A program made the translations under genes and the position numbers. From assembly GCF_001467535.1 (NCBI RefSeq), contig NZ_LNZC01000009.1, forward strand, positions 1 through 64,000: a stretch of 64,000 nt of DNA, in the 5' to 3' direction. Below the pieces are notes generated by a model. That model did not search any database. It saw only the letters and a list, made by a program, of their open reading frames with translations, and was not told the origin of the DNA. Of the stretch, positions 54,962 through 64,000 are shown piece after piece (the first letter of the stretch is position 1; the number at the start of each line of letters is the position of its first letter). Source of the DNA: Legionella worsleiensis. GTDB taxonomy: Bacteria; Pseudomonadota; Gammaproteobacteria; Legionellales; Legionellaceae.

Positions 54962-55729
54962 TTAAGGCCCCCGTGGCGTCGGAGCTGTTGTAAATTTAGG
55001 CATATTACCCAAACGAAGTTGTTTTTCTTTTTCCTGTTCTCTCCGTTCATTGTCAAATTCACGACGAGCCTCAGAATTTAAAGGAGGTTCAGGATTCAAG
55101 TTAGGATCAATACCATCAAAACGCTGACTATCCAGTACAGGATGTTGCAAAATGGTGTTTTGTAATTCCCCTTCAGGACTTGCCTGATGTTCCACATCAG
55201 AATGTTCACGAGCAATGACGGGGGCAAGTTGCCGCTCACCCTGCTGTTCAGCAAGTCGCCTTTTACGTTCCATAGCTTTGGTTTCTGCTACCAGAAAAGA
55301 ACTATTGCCTGTAGCTTTGGGTTGGCGAATTGGCGGTTGGGTTGCTTTTTTAAGCACAACATAAACCGCTCCAGTTCCCCCATCTTCAGGTTTTGCGCTA
55401 TGAAAAGCAATAACGTCAGCAATCTGAGGCAGCCAGCAGTTCATTAGATTTTTGGTTAAAGGAGGAGTATTTCTGGGACCTTCTTTATCATGAATGATTA
55501 AAACACAGTAATGGTTTTTACGCAGTTGATCGGTAATAAATTGGCTTAGTGCGTCACGAGCAGCCTCTGTTTTTAAGCCACGCACATCGAGTCTGGCATC
55601 CCATTTGAAGGCGCCATTTTTCAAATCCCGAATGCGTTTATCAGTAACACCTGGTCTAACATAAGACAAGGTAGTATCTGAAAAAACAGGATCTGCTATG
55701 TCGTCAGACAAAAAATATTTATCAGCCAT
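54962..55729 (-). CDS. Smr-domain paralogue with lost signature residues
   Basis: 255 aa. Residues about 20-120 are an Smr domain aligned with the second copy at 59155: RIRDLKNGAFKWDARLDVRG, then CVLIIHDKEGPRNTPPLTKN, then VIAFHSAKPEDGGTGAVYVV. The two hallmarks are altered: Leu-Asp-Leu-His-Gly is Leu-Asp-Val-Arg-Gly, and His-Gly-Lys-Gly is His-Asp-Lys-Glu-Gly. Nuclease activity is therefore doubtful. A 130-residue charged C-terminal extension (Pro/Glu/Arg-rich) is unique to this copy. It leads the ankH operon. Confidence 0.85.
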   Translation of the reverse strand: MADKYFLSDDIADPVFSDTTLSYVRPGVTDKRIRDLKNGAFKWDARLDVRGLKTEAARDALSQFITDQLRKNHYCVLIIHDKEGPRNTPPLTKNLMNCWLPQIADVIAFHSAKPEDGGTGAVYVVLKKATQPPIRQPKATGNSSFLVAETKAMERKRRLAEQQGERQLAPVIAREHSDVEHQASPEGELQNTILQHPVLDSQRFDGIDPNLNPEPPLNSEARREFDNERREQEKEKQLRLGNMPKFTTAPTPRGP

Positions 55730-55752
55730 TTCTTAACACATTAAATAATGAT

Positions 55753-55776
55753 ACTCAAAGTATAACTTAGGTTATG
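55753..55776 (-). promoter_or_regulatory. 24-nt upstream element shared by both smr genes, copy 1
   Basis: The minus-strand sequence is identical over 24 nt to 59105-59128 upstream of the other smr gene. It includes TATACT, a likely -10. Distance to the start codon is 23 bases here and 26 there. Confidence 0.75.
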
Positions 55777-55968
55777 CAAAGTAGTGCTTTTTTTTGGTAA
55801 TTGCAGTCAAACATAATCATGATTCCTGGCACTTATTCCCAGAAAGCCATTCCAAAGACAGTGAACCAGAACGAAACATCATCCCCAAAATGTACTGTAC
55901 CACTTTAAGAGATGATGTATCGCATCATGAAGGCACCAAAAAAAGATGCGGTTCGATATTGACGAAGG

Positions 55969-56991
55969 CTATAAATACTCTCTTTGCAAAATTTCTGCAA
56001 TTTGTACTGCATTGGTTGCCGCACCTTTGCGTATATTATCTGCAACTACCCATAAATTCAGCCCACAGGGATGGGATATATCCTGCCTGATTCGACCGAC
56101 AAATACCTCATCATGACCAACCGCATTTTTTATCACGGTAGGGTAACTGGCTTTGGCGGTATTATCTACCACTTTAATCCCAGGCGCTTTCGCCAAAAGA
56201 GAACGAGCCTCATCTGCCGTCAAGGGTTTTTTTAACTCCACGTGAACCGCTTCGGAATGTCCGTACAGCACTGGAACACGAACTGCCGTAGGGTTAACCA
56301 TTATGTGTTCATCTTCCAATATTTTGCGAGTTTCCCAGACCATTTTCATTTCTTCACGAGTGTAGCCGTTGTCTTCAAACTGATCGATGTGTGGTAAGGC
56401 ATTAAATGCAATTTGTTCTGGATAAACCGTGCTTTTTGCTGGCCGGCCGTTTAACAGTTCGCTTACCTGAGCCACCAGTTCTGAAATGGCTTTTTTTCCG
56501 GTACCGGATACGGATTGATACGTTGCAACGTTAATGCGAGTAATTCCTGCTGCATCGTACAAAGGCTTCAGGGCAACAACCATTTGAATGGTTGAACAAT
56601 TAGGATTGGCAATAATGCCTCGTTTTTTATAATCGGCGATACGATGCGCATTGACTTCAGGAACGACCAGCGGAATGTCGTCTTCGTAACGGAAACAAGA
56701 GGTATTGTCTACAACAATACAACCTGCCGCCACGGCTTTGGGAGCATAGTCTTTGGACACAGACCCTCCCGCAGAAAAAAGAGCAATATCCGCTTTGCTA
56801 AAATCAAATTCAGCTAAATCCAGCACATCCAACTGCTGATTTTTGAAGGTAACCGTTTTACCTACTGAGCGAGAACTGGCCAAAGGGTAGAGTGTCTTGA
56901 TGGGGAATTTTCGCTCTTCCAACACGGTTAAAAAAGTTTCTCCTACAGCACCTGTGGCACCGACTATTGCGATATTTAATTGTCTGCTCAT
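55969..56991 (-). CDS. asd: aspartate-semialdehyde dehydrogenase
   Basis: 340 aa. N-terminal NADP motif IAIVGATGAVGETFLTVLEE, active-site Cys in ANPNCSTIQMV (about residue 130), YQSVSGTGKKAI and the C-terminal HPCGLNLWVVADNIRKGAA. It reduces aspartyl phosphate to the semialdehyde for Lys, Thr, Met and diaminopimelate synthesis. Length and motifs are normal. It lies 60 bp downstream of aroC on the same strand. Confidence 0.97.
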   Translation of the reverse strand: MSRQLNIAIVGATGAVGETFLTVLEERKFPIKTLYPLASSRSVGKTVTFKNQQLDVLDLAEFDFSKADIALFSAGGSVSKDYAPKAVAAGCIVVDNTSCFRYEDDIPLVVPEVNAHRIADYKKRGIIANPNCSTIQMVVALKPLYDAAGITRINVATYQSVSGTGKKAISELVAQVSELLNGRPAKSTVYPEQIAFNALPHIDQFEDNGYTREEMKMVWETRKILEDEHIMVNPTAVRVPVLYGHSEAVHVELKKPLTADEARSLLAKAPGIKVVDNTAKASYPTVIKNAVGHDEVFVGRIRQDISHPCGLNLWVVADNIRKGAATNAVQIAEILQREYL

Positions 56992-57051
56992 TATTATTGC
57001 CTCTTTATTTCATGTAACGATTTCAAGTCTTTTTTCTGTTTTAATTTACAC

Positions 57052-58110
57052 TCAGCTGCATTGCGCTTTATGCCTGAGATAATGATCCATCAACACTAAA
57101 GCCATCATGGCCTCGGCAATGGGCACTGCTCTTATGCCAACACATGGATCATGTCTGCCTTTGGTAACAACAGTAACCTCTTCACCTAATAAATTTACTG
57201 TTTTGCCAGGGGCAGTAATACTTGAGGTAGGTTTAAGCGCCATACTGACTTCCAGCAACTGACCAGTAGAAATTCCGCCCAAAATGCCTCCGGCATGATT
57301 ACTTAAAAATCCTTGCTGGGACATCTCATCTCTATGAACACTGCCAAGTTGTTCTACCGCCGCAAATCCTGCGCCAATCTCCACTCCTTTAACTGCATTA
57401 ATAGACATCATGGCATAAGCCAGAGTAGCATCAAGCTTATCAAATACCGGATCGCCCAAACCTACAGGCACCCCTCTGGCAAACACATTAACACGGGCAC
57501 CTACGGAATCGCCTTGACGTCTAAGTTGTACTATGTAATCCGCTAATTCTTGAATTTGGTTTTTATTGGGACAGAAAAAAGGATTTTTGTTGATTTCGGC
57601 TTCATCTTCAAAAGAAATTAGTATATCTCCCATTTGCTGCAAATAACCGACTATCTCGAGGTTTAAAGTACGGCGTAAATACAAACGAGCGATAGCTCCC
57701 GCTGCAACTCTGGCTGCGGTTTCTCGAGCCGAAGCTCTTCCTCCGCCACGATAATCTCTGTGACCGTATTTGTAAAGATAGGTATAATCAGCATGACCGG
57801 GGCGAAATAAATCCTTAATCTCATCATAATCACTGGAGCGTTGATCGGAATTTTCAATCAAAAGTGCAATAGGAACACCGGTAGTTATTCCCTCAAAAAC
57901 TCCAGAGAGAATCTGTACTTTATCATCCTCCCGGCGTTGGGTTGTGTATTTGGACTGACCGGGTTTGCGTTTATCCAAAAAAGGCTGAATATCTTCTTCC
58001 TTAAGCGGCATACCGGGTGGACACCCATCGACAATACATCCTATAGCAGGACCATGGCTCTCGCCAAAAGTAGTCACTTTGAATAAAGTGCCAAAAGTAT
58101 TACCCGACAT
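57052..58110 (-). CDS. aroC: chorismate synthase
   Basis: 352 aa. Family signatures: [20 protein letters not shown] at the N terminus, [40 protein letters not shown], and [20 protein letters not shown] at the C terminus. It converts EPSP to chorismate using reduced FMN. Only 11 bp separate it from prmB, the arrangement also seen in E. coli (prmB-aroC). Confidence 0.98.
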   Translation of the reverse strand: MSGNTFGTLFKVTTFGESHGPAIGCIVDGCPPGMPLKEEDIQPFLDKRKPGQSKYTTQRREDDKVQILSGVFEGITTGVPIALLIENSDQRSSDYDEIKDLFRPGHADYTYLYKYGHRDYRGGGRASARETAARVAAGAIARLYLRRTLNLEIVGYLQQMGDILISFEDEAEINKNPFFCPNKNQIQELADYIVQLRRQGDSVGARVNVFARGVPVGLGDPVFDKLDATLAYAMMSINAVKGVEIGAGFAAVEQLGSVHRDEMSQQGFLSNHAGGILGGISTGQLLEVSMALKPTSSITAPGKTVNLLGEEVTVVTKGRHDPCVGIRAVPIAEAMMALVLMDHYLRHKAQCS

Positions 58111-58121
58111 AAAGTACTCGC

Positions 58122-59033
58122 TTAGTTAAAAAATTCATCCAACTGTTTTTTGGTTAATAAAAATATCCCCTGACCGCCGGTGCTCATTTCAAGCCACATG
58201 AACGGAACATCAGGATATGTTTCACTTAACAACTCCTCACTGTTTCCTACTTCTACAATCAGTATCCCATGATCACTTAGATAAGCATGGGCATTTTTGA
58301 GAATTTTTTCAACAATAGCCAAACCATTATTACCCGTTTCCAGAGCCAGCACGGGTTCATGGCGGTATTCATCAGGCAAGGTTTGCATCTCTTCTTTACC
58401 CACATAAGGGGGATTACTCACAATGACATCATATTTTTTCGCAGGAACTTTAGAAAAACAATCAGACTCAATCAAAGTCAATTGATCGTCTACACCCAAA
58501 CGCTCACTGTTGATAGCAGCCACTGCAAGCGCTTCAGAAGAAATATCTACAGCATCAACCAGCGCATCAGGAAAAGCATAGCAGCAAGCAATAGCAATAC
58601 ACCCACTGCCAGTGCATAAATCCAGAACGTGATGAACCTCATCGGCCTCTATCCATGGTGAAAATTGATTATGAATCAACTCGGCAATGGGTGAACGTGG
58701 AATCAGAACACGTTCATCAACATAAAAGGGCATATCACAAAAACGGGCTTCTTTTATGAGATAAGGCACTGGTACTCGTTGATTAATGCGCTTGTCCAGC
58801 TGTTGACAAAGGTGTTTTTTTTCAGCAGTCGTTAATCGTGCATTGAGTAAAGCAGGATCGATGTCGTAGGGCAAATACAAGCTCCTTAAAATCAAAGAAC
58901 GCATGTCATCCCAAGCATTATCAGTACCGTGCCCATAATACAGGTTCGCCTCAATCGCACAAGACAAACTAAAACGTAAAAAATCCAGGATACTGACCAG
59001 CTCTTGTGTTTCTTTAATGATGTAACTGCTCAT
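58122..59033 (-). CDS. prmB: ribosomal protein L3 glutamine methyltransferase
   Basis: 303 aa. SAM motif [20 protein letters not shown] and the Asn-Pro-Pro-Tyr motif [20 protein letters not shown] typical of HemK/PrmB glutamine methyltransferases. The N-terminal [20 protein letters not shown] is PrmB-like, and the aroC neighbour and divergent smr gene (as in E. coli smrB-prmB-aroC) settle PrmB over PrmC. It methylates Gln150 of L3. Confidence 0.93.
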   Translation of the reverse strand: MSSYIIKETQELVSILDFLRFSLSCAIEANLYYGHGTDNAWDDMRSLILRSLYLPYDIDPALLNARLTTAEKKHLCQQLDKRINQRVPVPYLIKEARFCDMPFYVDERVLIPRSPIAELIHNQFSPWIEADEVHHVLDLCTGSGCIAIACCYAFPDALVDAVDISSEALAVAAINSERLGVDDQLTLIESDCFSKVPAKKYDVIVSNPPYVGKEEMQTLPDEYRHEPVLALETGNNGLAIVEKILKNAHAYLSDHGILIVEVGNSEELLSETYPDVPFMWLEMSTGGQGIFLLTKKQLDEFFN

Positions 59034-59104
59034 AAATATTTAAGTCCTTAATGTATATCCATCAGAGAATAAAAACAAATTGTACTCTATGTTAGAATAT
59101 ATGT

Positions 59105-59128
59105 CATAACCTAAGTTATACTTTGAGT
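59105..59128 (+). promoter_or_regulatory. 24-nt upstream element shared by both smr genes, copy 2
   Basis: Identical in all 24 positions to the reverse complement of 55753-55776. TATACT at 59117-59122 is a candidate -10. Confidence 0.75.
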
Positions 59129-59154
59129 CTATTTAACAATGCCCCACAATCGAT

Positions 59155-59709
59155 ATGGCAGATGATTTCATGTCCGATGAGGACAAAGCGCTTTTTCGTG
59201 AGCACATGCGAGCCGTGAAACCATTGGCGGAAAAAACCAAAAAGGTAAAAATTACCTCAACGCCACCCCCAATTCGGCGAATGAACAAGCAAACCAGAAC
59301 ACCTCAGCCAACGGCTTCTTATCATTTATCCGACTTCATCAGTGAAACGGTTCATTCCCATTCGGTATTATCCTATGCCCACCCCAGCATTACCCAGTCT
59401 CGTTTGCGCCACTTGAAAAATGGCGCCATTGCCTGGGAAGCTCGCTTGGATCTGCATGGCTTACAGACTGAAGAGGCAAGAAAAGCACTCTGTCAATTCA
59501 TTCATAACCAAAAAGAACAAAACAAACGCTGTCTTTTGATTATCCACGGTAAAGGCGGGCATCTCGGAGCGCCGCCAGTCATTAAAAATTTAATCAACAG
59601 GTGGTTGCCACAATTTGACGAAGTGCTGGCTTTTCATAGCGCATTAGCCAAAGATGGGGGCAATGGAGCCGTTTACGTGTTGCTAAAAAAAAATAAACTG
59701 GAAGATTAG
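59155..59709 (+). CDS. smrB: Smr-domain protein SmrB-like
   Basis: 184 aa. The C-terminal Smr domain has the intact motifs ARLDLHGLQTEEARKALCQF, then CLLIIHGKGGHLGAPPVIKN and LAFHSALAKDGGNGAVYVLL. In E. coli SmrB is an endonuclease recruited to collided ribosomes, and the N-terminal 70 residues (charged, VKPLAEKTKKVKITSTPPPI) could bind the ribosome. The gene is divergent from prmB, as in E. coli. MADDFMSDED at the start resembles MADKYFLSDD of the second copy, supporting a common origin. Confidence 0.9.
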   Translation: MADDFMSDEDKALFREHMRAVKPLAEKTKKVKITSTPPPIRRMNKQTRTPQPTASYHLSDFISETVHSHSVLSYAHPSITQSRLRHLKNGAIAWEARLDLHGLQTEEARKALCQFIHNQKEQNKRCLLIIHGKGGHLGAPPVIKNLINRWLPQFDEVLAFHSALAKDGGNGAVYVLLKKNKLED

Positions 59710-59791
59710 ACCCCAAAAAGGCTTGATGACTTGCGTTAAGCAACTAATCTGAGGATAATTCGCCAATTAAAACAAATATCTTGGGTACTCT

Positions 59792-60214
59792 ATGGAACAT
59801 TTAGGACAATTTATTGCAAATCACTGGCAACTTTGGCTGGCGTTTATCACGGTACTGCTGTTAATTCTGATCAACGAATGGATCTCCCAAAAAAAGAAAG
59901 CAAAAGAACTGACACCCCAATCGGCTGTTGATGTCATTAATAATGACGATGCGATAGTATTGGATTTGCGTGATAAAGAATCATTTAAAAACGGCCATAT
60001 CATCGATTCCATCAACTGTACTGCCGAAGATTTTGAACAGCCAAAGATGAATAAATACAAAAGCAAAAAAATAATTCTGGTTTGCGCTCGTGGCTTGCAA
60101 TCCCCTTCTGTGGCCACAAAAATCAGCGCCCTGGGATACCAACCCATGGTATTAGGTGGCGGGATTGCTGCGTGGCAAAACGCTGCTCTGCCATTAGTTA
60201 AAGGCAAAGGGTAA
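59792..60214 (+). CDS. membrane-anchored rhodanese-like protein (YibN-like)
   Basis: 140 aa. One N-terminal TM (WLAFITVLLLILINEW) and a rhodanese domain with AIVLDLRDKESFKNGHIIDS and the active-site Cys in LVCARGLQSPSVA. It precedes grxC-secB-gpsA exactly as yibN does in E. coli; the stop is 4 bp before grxC. It probably handles sulfane sulfur at the membrane. Confidence 0.93.
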   Translation: MEHLGQFIANHWQLWLAFITVLLLILINEWISQKKKAKELTPQSAVDVINNDDAIVLDLRDKESFKNGHIIDSINCTAEDFEQPKMNKYKSKKIILVCARGLQSPSVATKISALGYQPMVLGGGIAAWQNAALPLVKGKG

Positions 60215-60218
60215 CTTT

Positions 60219-60473
60219 ATGGCAGAAGTAATAGTCTACAGTACGGAGTTTTGTCCCTACTGCATCAAAGCCAAGGCCTTACTGAACCAGAAAAAAATCA
60301 GTTTCACCGAAATTCGTGTCGATATCCATCCCGAATTGCGTGACGAAATGGTAATTAAAAGCGGCCGGCGCACTGTGCCGCAAATTTTCATTAATGGCCA
60401 AGCAATTGGTGGCTGCGATGATTTGTATGCCCTGGAAGCCCAGGGAACCTTGAATCAACTTTTAAAAGGATAG
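60219..60473 (+). CDS. grxC: glutaredoxin 3
   Basis: 84 aa. Cys-Pro-Tyr-Cys active site in STEFCPYCIKAKALL, then RTVPQIFINGQAIGGCDDLY with the cis-Pro and GG motif for glutathione. It reduces disulfides with GSH in the cytoplasm. Size as E. coli GrxC (83 aa). It lies in the yibN-grxC-secB-gpsA operon. Confidence 0.97.
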   Translation: MAEVIVYSTEFCPYCIKAKALLNQKKISFTEIRVDIHPELRDEMVIKSGRRTVPQIFINGQAIGGCDDLYALEAQGTLNQLLKG

Positions 60474-60480
60474 AAATCTT

Positions 60481-60966
60481 ATGACTGAACAACTCAATAA
60501 TGCCCAACAAAACGAAGAAGCCCAATTCATGATTCAACGAATCTATGTTAAAGATTTATCCTACGAAACTCCCAATACCCCAGCCGTATTTCAACAACAA
60601 TGGGAACCCGAACTGAATCTTGATATCAACACATCCAATACCAAACTGGAAGAAGGCGTTTATGAAGTGGTGTTAACAGTTACCGCTACTGTTGCCAATC
60701 AGAAAACAACTGCATTTCTTGTGGAAGTGAAACAAGCCGGTATTTTCACAATTCAAGGCGCACCAGAAAACCAGCTGGATCACCTGTTAAACAGCTTCTG
60801 TCCCAATATTTTGTATCCTTATGCACGCGAAGCCATCACCTCGCAAGTGATTCGTGGCAGCTTCCCTCAACTGGTTCTGGCACCCATTAATTTTGATGCG
60901 CTGTACATGCAACAACTTGCCGAGAAACAAAAAGAAGGCAGCGCTCAAGAAGCAATGTCGCACTAA
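60481..60966 (+). CDS. secB: protein-export chaperone SecB
   Basis: 161 aa. IQRIYVKDLSYETPNTPAVF, then VYEVVLTVTATVANQKTTAF and the C-terminal LVLAPINFDALYMQQ match the family. SecB is a tetramer that keeps precursors unfolded and delivers them to SecA. It lies 7 bp after grxC and 3 bp before gpsA, so one operon. Confidence 0.97.
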   Translation: MTEQLNNAQQNEEAQFMIQRIYVKDLSYETPNTPAVFQQQWEPELNLDINTSNTKLEEGVYEVVLTVTATVANQKTTAFLVEVKQAGIFTIQGAPENQLDHLLNSFCPNILYPYAREAITSQVIRGSFPQLVLAPINFDALYMQQLAEKQKEGSAQEAMSH

Positions 60967-60969
60967 ACG

Positions 60970-61959
60970 ATGAAAAAAAAGACCATTGCCATGCTGGGTG
61001 CCGGTTCCTGGGGTACTGCGGTTGCAATTCATTTAGCCAAATCAGGACATTCTGTAGTGCTGTGGGGGCATAACCCACAGCATGTTGCGCTGATGAAATC
61101 GCAACGCAGTAATGCCCATTATTTACCAGGCATAACATTTCCTGATTTGCTTGAGCCTGAGGCTGATTTACACCAATGCCTCAAGAAAGCTGATGATGTG
61201 ATTATTGCAGTCCCGTCACATGCTTTCGCAGAGCTGCTCAAGCAGATTGATCCGGCTCCTAAAGGCTTGGCTTGGCTGACTAAAGGAGTTGATCCGTTAA
61301 GTCACCAGTTATTGAGTGAACTGGTTGCCAGCCGCTTTGGTTCTGATTATCCTGTTGCCGTGATTGCGGGCCCTTCTTTTGCCAAAGAAGTAGCTAATTT
61401 TTTACCCACAGTACTTACTGTAGCGTGTAACAATACGCCCTATCAGAAGCACATTCATGAACTGTTGCATCATGACAACATTCGCGTCTATCTCAGCGAT
61501 GATCTCATTGGCGTGCAATTGTGTGGCGCAGTTAAAAATATTCTGGCTATTGCCTGTGGAATAAGTGACGGCCTGGGTTATGGCTCCAATGCTAAAGCGG
61601 CACTAATCACCCGGGGCTTGGCAGAAATGAGCCGTTTAGGACTTAGTTTGGGAGCAAAACAGGAAACCTTTATCGGTCTGGCCGGTGTGGGCGATTTGGT
61701 GTTAACCTGCACGGACGATCAATCCAGGAACAGACGTTTTGGTCTCTTATTGGGTAATCATGTCGCTATAGATAAAGCAGAACAGCAAATAGGACAGGTA
61801 GTTGAAGGCAAATATAATGCGGCTCAGATTTGCACCATAGCAAAAAATCATCATATAGAAATGCCTATTTGCGAACAAATAAACGCTCTGCTGCACAATA
61901 AAATAAACGCTCAACAAGCCGTTATAAACTTAATGAGCCGACCGCCAAAAGAGGAATAA
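60970..61959 (+). CDS. gpsA: glycerol-3-phosphate dehydrogenase [NAD(P)+]
   Basis: 329 aa. NAD motif AMLGAGSWGTAVAIHLAKSG, then VAVIAGPSFAKEVANFLPTV and the catalytic Lys region QLCGAVKNILAIACGISDGL, with LAGVGDLVLTCTDDQSRNRR. It supplies glycerol-3-P for phospholipids. Last gene of the secB operon; murI is convergent downstream. Confidence 0.97.
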   Translation: MKKKTIAMLGAGSWGTAVAIHLAKSGHSVVLWGHNPQHVALMKSQRSNAHYLPGITFPDLLEPEADLHQCLKKADDVIIAVPSHAFAELLKQIDPAPKGLAWLTKGVDPLSHQLLSELVASRFGSDYPVAVIAGPSFAKEVANFLPTVLTVACNNTPYQKHIHELLHHDNIRVYLSDDLIGVQLCGAVKNILAIACGISDGLGYGSNAKAALITRGLAEMSRLGLSLGAKQETFIGLAGVGDLVLTCTDDQSRNRRFGLLLGNHVAIDKAEQQIGQVVEGKYNAAQICTIAKNHHIEMPICEQINALLHNKINAQQAVINLMSRPPKEE

Positions 61960-62089
61960 ACAAGCTCCTGTATCTCGTGATGGATTCGGCTTCCAGGTGT
62001 GGTGTAAATTCACTAAAATGCCTGTGTGCAAAAGAGAAGAACCAGTGGTCAACCCTCTTTTCTTCCCAGCAATTTCAGCGATACAAAGT

Positions 62090-62902
62090 TTATCTGGCAT
62101 CAACCAGCTCTATATCTTCCGACTTTAACTGTTCACCTAAAAATATCTCACCAACTTTTTGAAATCGGTTGACCGAATCAGTTACCAGATAATGCACATG
62201 AGATGCCTTGGCAGGATGGTCATTCAGTAAATTTTGCTTGCTTAGTTCATAGTGCAAGGACTGTGCAGTCGCCTGCGCTGAATCAACTATAGAAACTTTT
62301 TTAGGTAATAAGCTGGAAAGAAGTGGTTTAAAAACAGGAAAATGAGTACATCCTAATAGTACCGTATCTTCATCCTTGGCTTGGTCCAGATAATGTTTTA
62401 GAGCCTCTTTCGCTACCGCATTATCCACCATCCCCTCCTCTGCCAAAGCAACCAGCACGCTGCATGCACGAGTATTGATAACGGCTTGCGGTAATTTTTT
62501 TATAATAAGCTGCTGGTATGCTTGTGATGCGATGGTCGTTTCCGTTGCCAACACAATAATACGTTGATTTCGAGTAGCCGCAACTGCTGCTGCGGCACCT
62601 GGGGCTACCACACCAATAACCGGGATGTCCGTAAGCATGGTTTGCAAATGCGGCAAGGCTGCTGTGGTTGCTGTATTGCAAGCAATCACCAAAGCCTTTA
62701 TTTGCCGCTCTACCAATAATTTGGCCATCTGCATGGCGTATTGTTTTACCGTATCTGGGCTCTTGGTACCGTATGGTAAACGCGCTGTATCCCCCAAATA
62801 GATGAAGGTCTCTTGCGGTAGACTGGCTCGTAACGCTTTCAATACCGTCAACCCGCCCATTCCCGAATCAAATACTCCAATAGCCAATTGTCTCGAGTTC
62901 AA
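62090..62902 (-). CDS. murI: glutamate racemase
   Basis: 270 aa. VFDSGMGGLTVLKALRASLP, the first catalytic Cys in VIACNTATTAALP and the second in VLLGCTHFPVFKPLL are diagnostic. It makes D-glutamate for peptidoglycan. The gene is transcribed toward gpsA with 130 bp between them. Confidence 0.96.
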   Translation of the reverse strand: MNSRQLAIGVFDSGMGGLTVLKALRASLPQETFIYLGDTARLPYGTKSPDTVKQYAMQMAKLLVERQIKALVIACNTATTAALPHLQTMLTDIPVIGVVAPGAAAAVAATRNQRIIVLATETTIASQAYQQLIIKKLPQAVINTRACSVLVALAEEGMVDNAVAKEALKHYLDQAKDEDTVLLGCTHFPVFKPLLSSLLPKKVSIVDSAQATAQSLHYELSKQNLLNDHPAKASHVHYLVTDSVNRFQKVGEIFLGEQLKSEDIELVDAR

Positions 62903-62934
62903 TTTTATGCCCCTTTTTTATTCTGTACCGCAAA

Positions 62935-64000
62935 TTATGATTTTTTTAGCCCCGATTCAGGATGTTCATCCTTACCTTCCATTGTTCTGTTAATTGCTGC
63001 TGTTTTTCTAAAAACAGCAAGTTCGTCTTTAAGTGATTTAGCGGCAGCAACTGCCTTTGTATCCACTTTGGAGATGCGTTTTTTATCAGCCTTCATCTCT
63101 TCTTTAAACTGGTGATACAAGGAATTTTTACTAAAACCGGTACTAAAGCCCAGAAATGAACTCTTTTCTTTAGCCGGATCAAATGAATTGTTACCAAAAC
63201 GATCAAGCGATATTGTTTCAGGAGTAATATTCATTTGCGGATTTTTTTCACCAAGTATGATTAAAGCAGTCCATAAATAACGCATTTGCTCTTGGTCAGC
63301 ACCGTAAAGTCTCAAGGGTTTTTCTTTGGTTGGTGGTGTACCAAAACTTGCCAAAGCTTCAGCAGCAAGAGCCAATGAAAAATCCATTTTGGCTTTTTGT
63401 AACTTTGCACCTTCTAGTGAATTTTCGCCAGAATTCGGGAACGTTTGTTTTGGAAATTCGATGATCTCAAACTTCACACCAGGAGTTTTAGTCAGTTTAT
63501 CTTCTTTCAAGGTCATTCTACTGGATATGGATCTGTCTACAGTATACCGACCAACTGCCTCGAATTTTTTAGTCTGCATATCCGTATCGTAATCGGTTTT
63601 TACATAATCAACGGCAGCAATCTTTCCTTGGGGGATAAAATCGGTCAGTTCGTTTTTTTCTTGTTCTTCACTACTGGATTCGGAGTTTATCCCAGTTGGT
63701 GGTTGTGATGTATAAGGTAACTTAGCCAGTTCATCAGGCGACACTATTCTGCGCATGATTCCATGAGCATAAAATTTATAGCTTTTTTTGCTGTCCTGAG
63801 CGTCATTAATAGCCTGCACAATACCGTCTGTTCCAGACAGTTTTTGTTGCATTTTTTCATAAAATTGCAGATTAGAGTTGAGCGTTTCCAGTTCATCGGT
63901 TAATTGTTGATTCAGCTCTTGTGCTTTGGTTGTGATTTCATTTGATAAACCTGGGTCTTGAACTAAATTGGGGCGAGGTAAGCTCTTCAGTCTGTTTAAA
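62935..64000 (-). CDS. partial effector-like protein, N terminus beyond the window
   Basis: Open from the stop at 62935 to the window edge, at least 355 residues. The region before the first Met of the shorter frame is in phase and coiled (ITTKAQELNQQLTDELETLN). Other landmarks are VQAINDAQDSKKSYKFYAHG, RLYGADQEQMRYLWTALIIL and GEKNPQMNITPETISLDRFG. The C terminus is basic/acidic mixed and ends EGKDEHPESGLKKS. Long, soluble, Lys/Glu-rich proteins like this with no bacterial homologue known to me are usually Dot/Icm substrates. No catalytic motif recognised. Confidence 0.6.
   Translation of the reverse strand, partial: LNRLKSLPRPNLVQDPGLSNEITTKAQELNQQLTDELETLNSNLQFYEKMQQKLSGTDGIVQAINDAQDSKKSYKFYAHGIMRRIVSPDELAKLPYTSQPPTGINSESSSEEQEKNELTDFIPQGKIAAVDYVKTDYDTDMQTKKFEAVGRYTVDRSISSRMTLKEDKLTKTPGVKFEIIEFPKQTFPNSGENSLEGAKLQKAKMDFSLALAAEALASFGTPPTKEKPLRLYGADQEQMRYLWTALIILGEKNPQMNITPETISLDRFGNNSFDPAKEKSSFLGFSTGFSKNSLYHQFKEEMKADKKRISKVDTKAVAAAKSLKDELAVFRKTAAINRTMEGKDEHPESGLKKS

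Overview
The window looks like chromosome of a Legionella species, close to L. pneumophila in gene content. The basis is several recognisable Legionella loci: legiolysin (lly/hpd), a LegC7/YlfA-type coiled-coil effector beside rapA, an AnkH-type core effector, a LegA5/AnkK-type ankyrin effector beside rpe and slt, and an AT-rich background with many effector-like orphans. The assignment rests on remembered protein families, not on a search.

Region by region. 0-3 kb is decayed accessory DNA: an IS256-type transposase tail, a crippled toxin/antitoxin pair, a 174-bp MITE-like element with nested inverted repeats and a perfect 10-bp direct duplication of its flank, and a frameshifted ParE-type toxin. 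3-11 kb carries an AdoHcyase-like NAD-binding protein divergent from an MMPL/RND exporter, a phasin with a lysine-rich 13-residue tandem-repeat tail, a split YedE-type sulfur transporter, an MHS-type transporter and a YbhB-like protein. 11-24 kb has rimO converging on glnE, an effector candidate, an amino-acid binding protein, rpe, slt and the ankyrin effector. 24-32 kb has ugpB/GDPD without transporter partners and an operon for aromatic amino-acid degradation (amino-acid dehydrogenase, O-methyltransferase, HPPD/legiolysin, FAH, maleylacetoacetate isomerase). 32-36 kb has asnS and the LolC/E-LolD lipoprotein exporter.

36.5-40.2 kb is the most interesting stretch. A membrane-anchored protein with a possible OTU-like His region has a PmrA-box-like direct repeat upstream. 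It is followed by a protein with a convincing N-terminal ubiquitin-like domain, a small P-loop kinase and a leucine-rich-repeat protein. I read this as a small, poorly described effector cluster. 41-47 kb is housekeeping: pgsA with tRNA-Gly/Cys/Leu (the E. coli glyW-cysT-leuZ order), rluC-type synthase and rne divergent across a highly structured leader. 47-55 kb holds LegC7, RapA and AnkH. 55-63 kb holds asd, aroC, prmB, then smr-rhodanese-grxC-secB-gpsA and murI.

Two Smr-domain genes flank asd-aroC-prmB in opposite orientation and share an identical 24-nt upstream element. The copy in front of ankH has lost the signature Smr residues. The window ends inside another effector-like gene.
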